A stretch of DNA of 64,000 nucleotides from a bacterium (GTDB lineage Bacteria > Vulcanimicrobiota > Vulcanimicrobiia > Vulcanimicrobiales > Vulcanimicrobiaceae), in assembly GCA_021794205.1 (NCBI GenBank), contig JAJYRH010000005.1:1-64000 (forward strand), in the 5' to 3' direction. Shown here piece by piece: positions 28,740 to 37,081 of the stretch. The notes under the pieces are model-generated. The model had not been told where the DNA came from, searched no databases, and saw only the letters and a program-made list of their open reading frames with translations. A program made the translations under genes and the position numbers. Position 1 is the stretch's first letter. Each line of letters starts with the position of its first letter.

Positions 28740-29636
28740 TCAGAATCCGACCGGATGCCAGATCGTTTTGATCTCGCAGAAATCGGCGATCGCATCGAGC
28801 GATTGCGCGCGCTCCTCAAGGTACTCTTCCGCACGTCGGACGGGGAACGAGCGTATGCGTTTGATCGAGGCGGCCGATTCTCGTTCGATCTCGTTCCATC
28901 GTTCGAGGTCTTCGCGGGGGGCGGCGATCGCTTCGATGCCGTCGTGTTTGGCCATAGCCGGTGCGATCTCGTTGCGGTACCCGGTGAGTACGTTCGCGAC
29001 GCCGGGGGGAATATCGGAGAGTGCGATCGCTTCGGCGAGCGCGATTGCGGGGCGGGGATCGCGTTCCGATGCGAGCAGAATCACCGCATTGCCGGCGACG
29101 AGGGGCGGAAGGAGGACCGAGAGGGCGCCGAGGAAGAGCGGCGTTTGCGGCGCCAGAATCCCAACGACTCCCATCGGCTCGGGCGTCGAACAATTAAAGT
29201 GCGGCCCGGCGACGGGGTTTTTCGAGGAGAGGAGCGCCGAAAATTTGTCGCACCATCCCGCATACCACACGACCCGATCGATGGCGGTGTCGACCTCATT
29301 GCAAGCGCTCCGCACATCGGCCTCGGAACTCGCCACGATCGCGTCGATGTACTCCAAACGACGTGCCTCGAGCATCTCCCCGAGTCGGTAGATCGTAAGT
29401 CCGCGCAATTGCGGATCCATCGTCCACCAGCGCGTTTGCGCCGCGCGCGCTGCAGTGACGGCATTACGAAGATCTTTGCGCGATGCTTGGGCGATATTCG
29501 CTTGAAACTCCTTGCCGTTCCAGAGCGGCGTGCTACGCCCCGATTCCGAGCGCACGAATGCGCCGTCGATGAAGAGTTTGTACGTCTTGCGAATGCCGAT
29601 GCGCTCCTCGCGCTTCGCGCTCGTTCCGTCGCCCAT
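28740..29636 (-). CDS. short ALDH-like protein lacking the catalytic domain
   Basis: 298 aa from ATG 29636. The N-terminal two thirds align with the ALDH N-terminal and coenzyme-binding region: YKLFIDGAFVRSESG, NIAQASRKDLRNAVTAARAA, MGVVGILAPQTPLFLGALSV, and VANVLTGYRNEIAPAMA. Where real ALDHs have the GS loop, ELGG and the catalytic Cys, this protein instead has a 60-residue tail ending EIKTIWHPVGF. It cannot be an active dehydrogenase by itself. Short ALDHs of this kind are known next to full ALDHs in deoC clusters of Actinobacteria (from memory), and a deoC-ALDH pair lies 6-8 kb away. Possibly a partner or regulatory subunit. Confidence 0.75.
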   Translation of the reverse strand: MGDGTSAKREERIGIRKTYKLFIDGAFVRSESGRSTPLWNGKEFQANIAQASRKDLRNAVTAARAAQTRWWTMDPQLRGLTIYRLGEMLEARRLEYIDAIVASSEADVRSACNEVDTAIDRVVWYAGWCDKFSALLSSKNPVAGPHFNCSTPEPMGVVGILAPQTPLFLGALSVLLPPLVAGNAVILLASERDPRPAIALAEAIALSDIPPGVANVLTGYRNEIAPAMAKHDGIEAIAAPREDLERWNEIERESAASIKRIRSFPVRRAEEYLEERAQSLDAIADFCEIKTIWHPVGF

Positions 29637-29694
29637 GCCGGTGCGCTTTCGACGTGCAGGAAGGGCAATGCTGCAGCGAGCATGAGGGGAGACC

Positions 29695-30351
29695 GTGGAA
29701 CTCTTGCTGATCAGGCATGGCCTCACCGCCTGGAACAGTTCCGGGCGCTTTCAGGGCCGCAGCGACGTTCCGCTCTCCTCCGATGGATTGGCCCAGGCGC
29801 GCGCGCTCGCCGACGCACTCGCCGACGAACGGATCGATGCGGCGTTCTCGAGCGATCTTCAGCGGGCGGTAACGACCGCGGAGACGATCCTTCTGGGACG
29901 CTCGCTCCCGCTCGTGCGCGACGTTCGTCTCCGCGAATTCGATTTTGGTGCGTGGGAAGGGAAGACGTGGTTGGAGATCACCGCAGCCTTTCCGAGCGCG
30001 GGGGGGACGTCGTTGACCTCCGCGCGCGATTACCAGCCTGAGGGCGGCGAGACGTTTGCCGACGTCCGATCGCGCGTTCGAGCGTGGTGGAAAGAGCGAT
30101 TCTCTGACGACGTGCGGCGTATGCTCGTGGTCGCGCATGCCGGGACGCTTCACGCGCTGCTCGCGGAGCTGCTTGGGGAGCGCTTCGACGCGATGAAGGT
30201 GCGTTTTTCGCATGCGTCGATCACGCGCGTGGAATGGGTTGACGGCGCGGCGCGTCTGCTTACGCTCGACGATACCGCCCATCTTCGAGCGCCGCAAGCG
30301 CCTCGAACAACCGCTCCGTCCCTTCGACCAAACGCACGCCGGGACGATTGA
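29695..30351 (+). CDS. histidine phosphatase family protein
   Basis: 218 aa phosphoglycerate-mutase-like phosphatase. The catalytic LLIRHGLTAWN (RHG near residue 8), RFQGRSDVPLSSDG, SSDLQRAVTTAETI, LREFDFGAWEG and the second His in LVVAHAGTLHAL are intact. This family includes alpha-ribazole phosphatase (CobC). The convergent BtuF-like gene makes a cobalamin role conceivable but unproven. GTG start at 29695 with GGGAGA upstream. The last 92 bp overlap the convergent gene, and the final 20 residues are outside the normal fold. Confidence 0.88.
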   Translation: MELLLIRHGLTAWNSSGRFQGRSDVPLSSDGLAQARALADALADERIDAAFSSDLQRAVTTAETILLGRSLPLVRDVRLREFDFGAWEGKTWLEITAAFPSAGGTSLTSARDYQPEGGETFADVRSRVRAWWKERFSDDVRRMLVVAHAGTLHALLAELLGERFDAMKVRFSHASITRVEWVDGAARLLTLDDTAHLRAPQAPRTTAPSLRPNARRDD

Positions 30352-31153
30352 AGTACGCGTTGCCATCGAGAACGATCGTGCGCCCATCGCGAACCGCGCG
30401 CAGGCCGCGCCAGGTTTCGTTCGCTTGAAGGTCGGTGAGCGCACGACGAGCCATCGCGAGATCGAAGCCGCAGGGCGCGAGGACGATGCAATCGGGATCG
30501 CTTGAGGCGATCTGCTCCCACGTGACCGCGCGAGCGGGTGCGCGCGGAAATTCGATCGTCGAGTGAATGCCGAGCAATGCGAGAAGGTCGGGGGTCCAGT
30601 GACCCGGAGCGAACGGCGGGTCGCTCCATTCGAGAAAAAGCAGGCTCGGCGGATCGGGCATATCGCGTCGCGCGCGCGTGCGTAGCCGTTCCGCGCTGCG
30701 GCGGAGATCCTCGGCGACGCGCTCACCTTCGCTCGCGCGTCCGACGAGCGAGCCGAGCGTTCGGATCGTTTCGAGGACGCCGTCGAAGGAACTCGGCTCG
30801 AGCGCGACCACGCGAGGGTCGCCGTGCAATCGTCGAACGGCGGAGCTCACCCGGTCGTAGGAAACGGCGCAGACATCGCAGAGTTCCTGCGTCACGATGA
30901 GGTCGGGCTCGAGGCGTTCCAATAAATCGGCATCGAGGTGATAGATGCTCGAACCCTCATGGATCCCACGTCGCACGTGACGATCGATTTCTGCTGCATC
31001 TGCCGACGTGGGTAACGCCGAAGATGTCAGCGCCGGAAGCGCGCGCGCCTCCGGCGGATAATCACACTCGTGCGTGACGCCGACGAGTTCGTCGCCTGCC
31101 CCGATGGCATAGAGAATCTCGGTCGCGCTCGGGAGCAGGCTGACGATCCGAAT
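30260..31153 (-). CDS. BtuF-like cobalamin/heme-type substrate-binding protein, AUU start
   Basis: 297 aa when read from an ATT codon at 31153. Only a late GTG (30976) exists among the usual starts, and it would cut off the conserved N-terminus RIVSLLPSATEILYAIGAGD. The ATT sits exactly where homologues have their initiator Met (M-R-I-V-S-L-L-P-S). It lies one base after the icd stop and 7 nt after an AGGGG Shine-Dalgarno. Family features follow: GVTHECDYPPEA, YHLDADLLERLEPDLIVTQ, and EWSDPPFAPGHWTPDLL. There is no signal peptide, as in many cytoplasmic BtuF-like proteins of unknown role. No permease or ATPase gene is nearby. Confidence 0.82.
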   Translation of the reverse strand: MRIVSLLPSATEILYAIGAGDELVGVTHECDYPPEARALPALTSSALPTSADAAEIDRHVRRGIHEGSSIYHLDADLLERLEPDLIVTQELCDVCAVSYDRVSSAVRRLHGDPRVVALEPSSFDGVLETIRTLGSLVGRASEGERVAEDLRRSAERLRTRARRDMPDPPSLLFLEWSDPPFAPGHWTPDLLALLGIHSTIEFPRAPARAVTWEQIASSDPDCIVLAPCGFDLAMARRALTDLQANETWRGLRAVRDGRTIVLDGNAYFNRPGVRLVEGTERLFEALAALEDGRYRRA

Positions 31154-31154
31154 G

Positions 31155-32600
31155 TTACTGCCCCTGGGCGAGCGAGTACCCGCGCTCTCCGTCGAAGGTA
31201 TAGAGCCCTTCGGTCTTTATGACGTCGAAGCCGGCGTCGTGCATTGCCGCGATGATCTCCGCAACGCGTTTGCCGTCAAAGGACTTGCCTTCGAAGCGAA
31301 GCGACCATTGATCGCTCAAAAACGTGTCGGGATTTCCGTCGGGCCACACTTTGCTGCCCCGATTGGCGATAACAACGAGTTTCACGCCGTCCACGGCGAT
31401 GCGTTTTGCGCGCGCGGCGATCTCTTCGGGGTCGCCGTTTCGTTGATCGATGAAAATATCGACCCCGACGTGTTCCTTTTTCGGAGGCACGCCGCCCGGA
31501 CGGACCGAGAGATCCATCGCAACGCCGACGGCGTATCGAGCGGGCGGCAGCACCTTCGGCTCGCGCCCGAGGCGCGCGATCACGGCGTCGGCAAATTCGC
31601 GCGTGCCGACTTTTTGCTTCGAGACGCCTTCTTTGTAAATGTCGTAGGTATGGATGCCGTCTTCGATCGTCGTTAGCCAGGCATTGTGCACGCGTTCGGC
31701 GATATCGCCTTGCCCGATATGCACCAGCATCAGCAGAGCTCCATGCAAAAGGCCGGAAGGGTTCGCGAGATTTTGGCCGGCTCGTCGCGGGGCCGAGCCG
31801 TGAATCGCTTCGAACATCGAGCAGTGATCGCCGATATTCGCCGAGCCGGCGAGCCCGACCGAGCCGGTGATTTGCGCGGCGACGTCGGAGAGAATATCGC
31901 CGTAGAGATTCGGCATGACGATGACGTCAAAGGCCTCGGGGGTGTCGGCGAGCTTTGCCGCGCCGATATCGACGATCCAATGTTCGTGTTCGATATCGGG
32001 ATATTCCAACGCAATTTCTTCGAAAGTCCGATGGAAGAGGCCATCGGTGATCTTCATGATGTTATCTTTGGTAAAGCAGGTAACTTTCTTCCGTTTATTC
32101 GCGCGAGCGTACTCGAACGCGTAGCGAACGATTCGTTTACTCGCCGGGCGCGAGATGAGCTTCAAACATTGAGCGACCTGATTCGTCTGGCGATGTTCGA
32201 TGCCGCCGTAGACGTCTTCTTCGTTCTCGCGCACGATCACGATGTTCATCTTCGGGTGCTTGGTCGAGACGAAGGGGTGCAGCGAGGCGCAGGGGCGGAC
32301 GTTCGCGTACATGCCCAGCGTCTTGCGCACGGTTACATTGAGGCTTTTGAAACCGCCGCCTTGAGGCGTGGTTATCGGAGCTTTTAGGAAAACCTGAGTT
32401 CGCCGCAGGGACTCCCACGACGAAGGCTCGATCCCGCTGTCGAGCCCGCGGCTGTAGACGGCCTCGCCGATTTCGATCTTTTCAATCGCGATGCGGGCGC
32501 CCGCTTCGGTGATGATCCGTAGCGTGGCGTCCATGATCTCCGGGCCGATGCCGTCGCCGTCGGCAACGGTGATGGGAACGCGTTTTTCATTTGCACTCAT
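31155..32600 (-). CDS. icd: isocitrate dehydrogenase (NADP-type, long form)
   Basis: 481 aa. Oxidative decarboxylation of isocitrate to 2-oxoglutarate in the TCA cycle. Family signatures are VADGDGIGPEIMDATL, VTVRKTLGMYANVRPCASL, NIVIVRENEEDVYGGIEH, the metal-binding DVIVMPNLYGDILSDVAAQ, and the nucleotide-binding FEAIHGSAPRRAG. The roughly 140-residue C-terminal extension (KEHVGVDIFIDQRNGDPEEI onward) is like that of the Thermus/Rickettsia-type enzyme. The BtuF-like gene follows after one base. Confidence 0.96.
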   Translation of the reverse strand: MSANEKRVPITVADGDGIGPEIMDATLRIITEAGARIAIEKIEIGEAVYSRGLDSGIEPSSWESLRRTQVFLKAPITTPQGGGFKSLNVTVRKTLGMYANVRPCASLHPFVSTKHPKMNIVIVRENEEDVYGGIEHRQTNQVAQCLKLISRPASKRIVRYAFEYARANKRKKVTCFTKDNIMKITDGLFHRTFEEIALEYPDIEHEHWIVDIGAAKLADTPEAFDVIVMPNLYGDILSDVAAQITGSVGLAGSANIGDHCSMFEAIHGSAPRRAGQNLANPSGLLHGALLMLVHIGQGDIAERVHNAWLTTIEDGIHTYDIYKEGVSKQKVGTREFADAVIARLGREPKVLPPARYAVGVAMDLSVRPGGVPPKKEHVGVDIFIDQRNGDPEEIAARAKRIAVDGVKLVVIANRGSKVWPDGNPDTFLSDQWSLRFEGKSFDGKRVAEIIAAMHDAGFDVIKTEGLYTFDGERGYSLAQGQ

Positions 32601-32726
32601 AGGCCGATGTAGTTAGACGTGCCTTGGGGACCGCCTCTTCGCGCAATCGTTTATCGAACGCGCCGATATCGGCGTACCGCAAGACGAAGGAGGTTCGATG
32701 CGTCGCGCGCTCGGTGGCTTCGAGGA

Positions 32727-35630
32727 TCAGCGAGCGGCGATCGTCGGCCCCGCCGCGAGTAGCTCGTCGATCGCGCTTGCGGGGAGCGGTGGCCGGTAGA
32801 GAAATCCTTGGGCGAACCGGCAACCGTAATCGCGGAGAAATTGCGCCTGCCTCGCGTGTTCGACGCCCTCCGCTACGGTCTCTAGGCCTAAGCTATCGGC
32901 CATTCCGACTAACGTTTTAACGATCGTCTCATCTTCGCGTTCGTTCCCGATACCGTCGACGAACGATCCGTCGATCTTCAATACGTCGAACGCAAATCGG
33001 CGCAGATAAGCGAGTGACGAGTAGCCGGTTCCGAAATCGTCGATCGCCGTGCGGATGCCCGCACCTTTTATATCTCGCACGATCGCAATCGCATGCTCGA
33101 CATCGCTCATCGCGACGCTCTCGGTAATCTCCAACTCCAAAAGTTGAGGGTCGAGCCCCGAGATATCGAGCGCTCCAAGAATCTCTTGCCGTAAATGCCG
33201 GTGGTGTAACTGGCGGGCGGAGAGGTTTACGGCGATGCGCAGCGGACCGAAGCGTTTCACCCAGGCGGCAGCCTGCAGTGCGGCGGTCTCGAGCACCCAG
33301 CGCCCGAGGTGAACGATGAGCCCCGAGATCTCGGCGCTCGGAATGAAATGTCCCGGCTCGATCAACCCGGATCCGGGATGTTGCCAACGGACCAAAGCCT
33401 CGAGTCCAACGATCTTGCCGTCGAGGAGAGCTATTTGCGGCTGATAATAGACAAGAAACTCGTTGCGGTCTAATGCTCGGCGTAATAGCCGTTCTTGCGA
33501 GAGGCGCATGAGAATCGGCGATTCCAGCGTGGCGTTATAGAAATAAAAGCCGCCGCGACCCCGATCTTTCGCACGCGACATCGCGATATCGGCGTTCTTC
33601 ACCAAGGCGTCACCATCGGTTCCGTCCTCTGGATATACCGAAATGCCAATGCTCGCGGAGAGAAATTGTTCGAAATCGTCGACGGGGAAAGGCTCTTCGA
33701 TGGCGGCGATGACTTGCTCGGCGAGATCGCGCAGGCGATCGTTCGAGCCGGCGTCCTGAATCATCAGTGCGAATTCGTCGCCGCCCATACGAGCGACGGT
33801 GCCGACCGATGAGAACAAGCCTTCGATACGGGTTCCGACCGCTTGTAGCAGCCGGTCGCCGAGCCGATGCCCGAGCGTCTCGTTGATATCTTTGAATCGA
33901 TCGAGGCCGAAGAAGAGCACGGCAACCCGCTGCATTCGAAGCGGAGCCGCTTCGATCGCGGAGCGCAAGCGATCGCGAAAGCCGCTTCCGTTGGGGAGGC
34001 CCGTCAGAACGTCGACATAGGCCATCCGTTGAAGGTGAAGACGGACGCGGCTCCGTTCGATAAAATTCTGCAACAAGCTCGCGATCAGGCCGAGAAACTC
34101 GGCGTCGGTTTCGGTGAAAACTCTATTTCGAGAAATATGCGAAAAGATCGCCGCTCCGAAACGTTCGCCGCCGACATCGATGGGTGCGACGAGCGCATCC
34201 TGCGTCACGACCGGAGAAGCGTTGGGACCGGATCCGGCGCTCCGTAGGGCGAGCGCGAGAATATCCGGGTCGATCTCCTCGGGCGACGACGAGCTTGCCG
34301 ATGCCTCGACGTTCGGGGTGCGTCCCGTCGTATCGACGATTAGGCCGACCTCCGCTTCGAAGACACGACACCCGAGCTGGAGCGCCTGGACGATACCGAC
34401 CAGAGGATCGCCTATCGCACTCGCAATAGCGTAAAGGTCGCGAACGCGCTGGGCTTGGATGCGGGCGCGCTCCTGCGCTTCGACTCTCAGTGTAACATCC
34501 TGGAGAACTGCGTAAACGCCCACGATGCTCTCTCCGCTATATTGAGGAATGAGCGTGACGTCGAGGGGAACGATACTCCCATCGATGCGATAGCATTCCA
34601 GTGCGAACGAACAACCCTCGCCGGCGATTGCCGTAGCGAAATTTCGGCGAGCCGTCGCGAGGTACGCTTCGGTAAGGAAGGTTTCGAAGGAGCGCCCGAC
34701 GAGAGAGCCCACTTCGTAATCGCCAATCCGCGCCGACGCAGCATTAGCCTCGGCGATCCGCCCGAGGCGATCGAGCGCGATGACGCCGTCGGGATTCGCT
34801 TGAAAGAGTGAGTGTAGTCGGCGGGCACTCTCATATCGTTCGCGTTCGGTTTCGGCGAGCGCCGCTTGTTCGGTTCTTCGGAGCGTCTCGTCGTGCAGGA
34901 TCGAATAGACGCCGGCGAACGCCCCATTTTCAAAGAGCGGAACCGTGGTAACGAAGAGAAACCGCTCGGTGCCGGCCTTGTCGCAGACGGTGATCTCATA
35001 CTCTTGCGTGACTCCCGAACGCGCTCGTTCTAAATAGACGTCGAGTTCGGTGCGTCGCTCGACCGGTACGAGGTCGCGAAAATGTGAACCGATCGCATCT
35101 GCATACGCCGCATCGGGGACTCGGCGCGCCGTATCGTTGACGTCGATGATGAAGCCGTCTCGATCTACGATGAGAATGGGATCGGGATTATCGGCATAGA
35201 TCGTTCGAAAACGAGCCTCGCTTTCGAGGATGCTGTCGCGCGCCGCATATTCTCTGGTAATGTCTTCGACGAAAGAGATAATGGCGAGACGGTCGTCGTC
35301 TTGTTCTGCGGCTCGCGTCCAACGACACACGATCGTTCTTCCGTCGCCCCGAGTATTTCTGTTAATGTGAATGCGTTCGCGTTGCCGTCCCTCGCGAAGA
35401 CGGGCGCTGCTCTCCACGACGGAGACGTAATCCGCAGCGTGAACGAGCGCGCTCTCCTCTACGGTTTTCCCCAACATGTGTTGGGCGTCGATGCCGAAGA
35501 GATTCGTCGCGCTCTGCGACCAATAGGAGATACGAAGATCCCGATCCCATCCGACGATCGCCGTCCGAACGTGGACGAGGAGCCTCTCCATACGATCGAG
35601 GAGCGTTGCGTCGTAGGCGCTATGCGACAT
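32727..35630 (-). CDS. PAS-PAS-PAS-GAF-GGDEF-EAL c-di-GMP protein
   Basis: 967 aa, soluble. Three PAS domains (about 5-130, 135-255, 275-395), a GAF domain (about 400-540), GGDEF (about 545-700) and EAL (about 715-955). The GGDEF signature MGGDEF is intact, but the Mg-binding D of the usual DLDxFK is Gly (VLFFGLDRFKDIN), so cyclase activity is probably lost or weak. The EAL part is complete: GLEALVRW, AVNLSARQ, LELEITES, IDDFGTGYSS, LKIDGSFV, and AEGVEH. It is likely a phosphodiesterase tuned by PAS/GAF input and GTP. The stop lies 6 bp before the next minus-strand ALDH region upstream. Confidence 0.94.
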   Translation of the reverse strand: MSHSAYDATLLDRMERLLVHVRTAIVGWDRDLRISYWSQSATNLFGIDAQHMLGKTVEESALVHAADYVSVVESSARLREGRQRERIHINRNTRGDGRTIVCRWTRAAEQDDDRLAIISFVEDITREYAARDSILESEARFRTIYADNPDPILIVDRDGFIIDVNDTARRVPDAAYADAIGSHFRDLVPVERRTELDVYLERARSGVTQEYEITVCDKAGTERFLFVTTVPLFENGAFAGVYSILHDETLRRTEQAALAETERERYESARRLHSLFQANPDGVIALDRLGRIAEANAASARIGDYEVGSLVGRSFETFLTEAYLATARRNFATAIAGEGCSFALECYRIDGSIVPLDVTLIPQYSGESIVGVYAVLQDVTLRVEAQERARIQAQRVRDLYAIASAIGDPLVGIVQALQLGCRVFEAEVGLIVDTTGRTPNVEASASSSSPEEIDPDILALALRSAGSGPNASPVVTQDALVAPIDVGGERFGAAIFSHISRNRVFTETDAEFLGLIASLLQNFIERSRVRLHLQRMAYVDVLTGLPNGSGFRDRLRSAIEAAPLRMQRVAVLFFGLDRFKDINETLGHRLGDRLLQAVGTRIEGLFSSVGTVARMGGDEFALMIQDAGSNDRLRDLAEQVIAAIEEPFPVDDFEQFLSASIGISVYPEDGTDGDALVKNADIAMSRAKDRGRGGFYFYNATLESPILMRLSQERLLRRALDRNEFLVYYQPQIALLDGKIVGLEALVRWQHPGSGLIEPGHFIPSAEISGLIVHLGRWVLETAALQAAAWVKRFGPLRIAVNLSARQLHHRHLRQEILGALDISGLDPQLLELEITESVAMSDVEHAIAIVRDIKGAGIRTAIDDFGTGYSSLAYLRRFAFDVLKIDGSFVDGIGNEREDETIVKTLVGMADSLGLETVAEGVEHARQAQFLRDYGCRFAQGFLYRPPLPASAIDELLAAGPTIAAR

Positions 35631-35636
35631 CGCTAT

Positions 35637-37070
35637 TTATGCCAGGTATTCGCTAAGGCCGTGAACGCCGCCCTCGCGCCCGAAACCGCTCTCGCGGAAG
35701 CCGCCGAAGGGCGAGGCGGGATCGAAGCGATTGAACGTGTTGCACCAAACGACGCCCGCAGTCAGTCGCTGCGCTACAGCCATATTCGTGCTGCCGCGCT
35801 CGGTCCAGACGCCTGCGGAGAGTCCGTACGGTGTGTCGTTTGCTTTTTCGATCGCCTCCTCGGGGGTGCGGAACGTCATGACCGCCAGAACGGGGCCGAA
35901 GATCTCTTCGCGCGCGATGCGGTGCGCACTCTGCACGTTGGTAAAGAACGAGGCGCGATAGAAATATCCTCGCTCGGGGAGGTCGCAGCGCTGTTGCATC
36001 AGCGTCGCGCCCTGATCGACGCCGCTGCGGACGAGCTCGTCGATGCGCTCGAGCTGAGAGCGGGAGTTGATCGCACCGATGTCGGTATTTTTATCGAGTG
36101 GATCGCCGAGGCGCAGGCGGTCGATACGCTGTTGGAGCCGCGCGACGATCTCATCGAAAATGGACTCTTCGACGAGCAGTCTCGATCCCGCGCAACAAAC
36201 GTGTCCCTGGTTAAAGTAGATGCCGCGCACGACTCCTTCGATCGCTTGGTCCAAAGGAGCGTCTGCGAACAGTATGTGGGCCGCCTTGCCGCCGAGTTCG
36301 AGCGTGAGGCGCGTCTCGCGCCCTGCAAGCGCGCGAGCGATCTCGCGACCGACCTCGGTGGAACCGGTAAATGCAACTTTATCGAGGCCGGGGTGGGCGA
36401 CGAGGGCGGCGCCGGTCGCACCGTCGCCGGTTACGACGTTGAGCACGCCCGGCGGCAGATCGGCATCGCGCGCGATTTCGGCGAGCAGCAGCGCGGTCAT
36501 CGGCGTGGTTTCTGCAGGCTTGAGGACGACGGTATTTCCGCAGGCCAGAGCGGGAGCGATTTTCCAGGCCGCCATGAGTAGGGGGAAATTCCACGGGACG
36601 ATTGCGCCGCAGACGCCGAGCGGTTGCGGGCGTCGACCGGCGCGAAGCACCCATTCCAGTTTGTCCGCCCACCCGGCGTAGTAGAAGAAGTGCGCCGCCG
36701 CCGTCGGTACGTCGAAATCGCGCGCCTCGCGGATTGGTTTGCCGCCGTCGATCGATTCCAACACGGCGATCTCGCGCGAGCGTTCGGTAATCGCTCGTCC
36801 GATTCGGAAAAGATATTTCGCCCTCGTTGCCGGCTTCATGGGAGCCCACCAACGCTCGTACGCCTTTCGCGCGCTGCGTACCGCTCGCGCTACGTCGTCA
36901 GAGCCACCGTACGCGATGCGAGCGATCGGTTCTTCGCGGGCCGGGTCGATCGTGACGTCGTAACGGCCGCTCTGTGGCGCGCACCACGTGCCGCCGATAA
37001 AGAGGCCGTACTCGTTACGGATCTCCGGGCGAGCGCTCTCGGGGGCCGCGGCGTATGCTGATGAGCTCAT
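35637..37070 (-). CDS. aldehyde dehydrogenase next to deoC
   Basis: 477 aa from ATG 37070, preceded by GAGGCGAG; a TTG at 37085 is less likely. A complete NAD(P)-dependent ALDH: PWNFPLLMAAWKIAPALACG, VAFTGSTEVGREIA (GS loop), LTLELGGKAAHIL (general base) and QGHVCCAGSRLLV (catalytic Cys). The C-terminal half is canonical, ending FGGFRESGFGREGG. It follows deoC, whose reaction yields acetaldehyde and glyceraldehyde 3-phosphate, so acetaldehyde oxidation to acetate is a reasonable inferred role. Confidence 0.93.
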   Translation of the reverse strand: MSSSAYAAAPESARPEIRNEYGLFIGGTWCAPQSGRYDVTIDPAREEPIARIAYGGSDDVARAVRSARKAYERWWAPMKPATRAKYLFRIGRAITERSREIAVLESIDGGKPIREARDFDVPTAAAHFFYYAGWADKLEWVLRAGRRPQPLGVCGAIVPWNFPLLMAAWKIAPALACGNTVVLKPAETTPMTALLLAEIARDADLPPGVLNVVTGDGATGAALVAHPGLDKVAFTGSTEVGREIARALAGRETRLTLELGGKAAHILFADAPLDQAIEGVVRGIYFNQGHVCCAGSRLLVEESIFDEIVARLQQRIDRLRLGDPLDKNTDIGAINSRSQLERIDELVRSGVDQGATLMQQRCDLPERGYFYRASFFTNVQSAHRIAREEIFGPVLAVMTFRTPEEAIEKANDTPYGLSAGVWTERGSTNMAVAQRLTAGVVWCNTFNRFDPASPFGGFRESGFGREGGVHGLSEYLA

Positions 37071-37081
37071 AATATCTCGCC

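Noticed and set aside
32587-32823. 78-codon minus-strand frame between icd and the PAS-GGDEF-EAL gene
   Set aside because: It overlaps both genes, is Arg/Ala/Thr-rich and has no SD or recognisable fold. The 126-bp gap itself shows nothing else.
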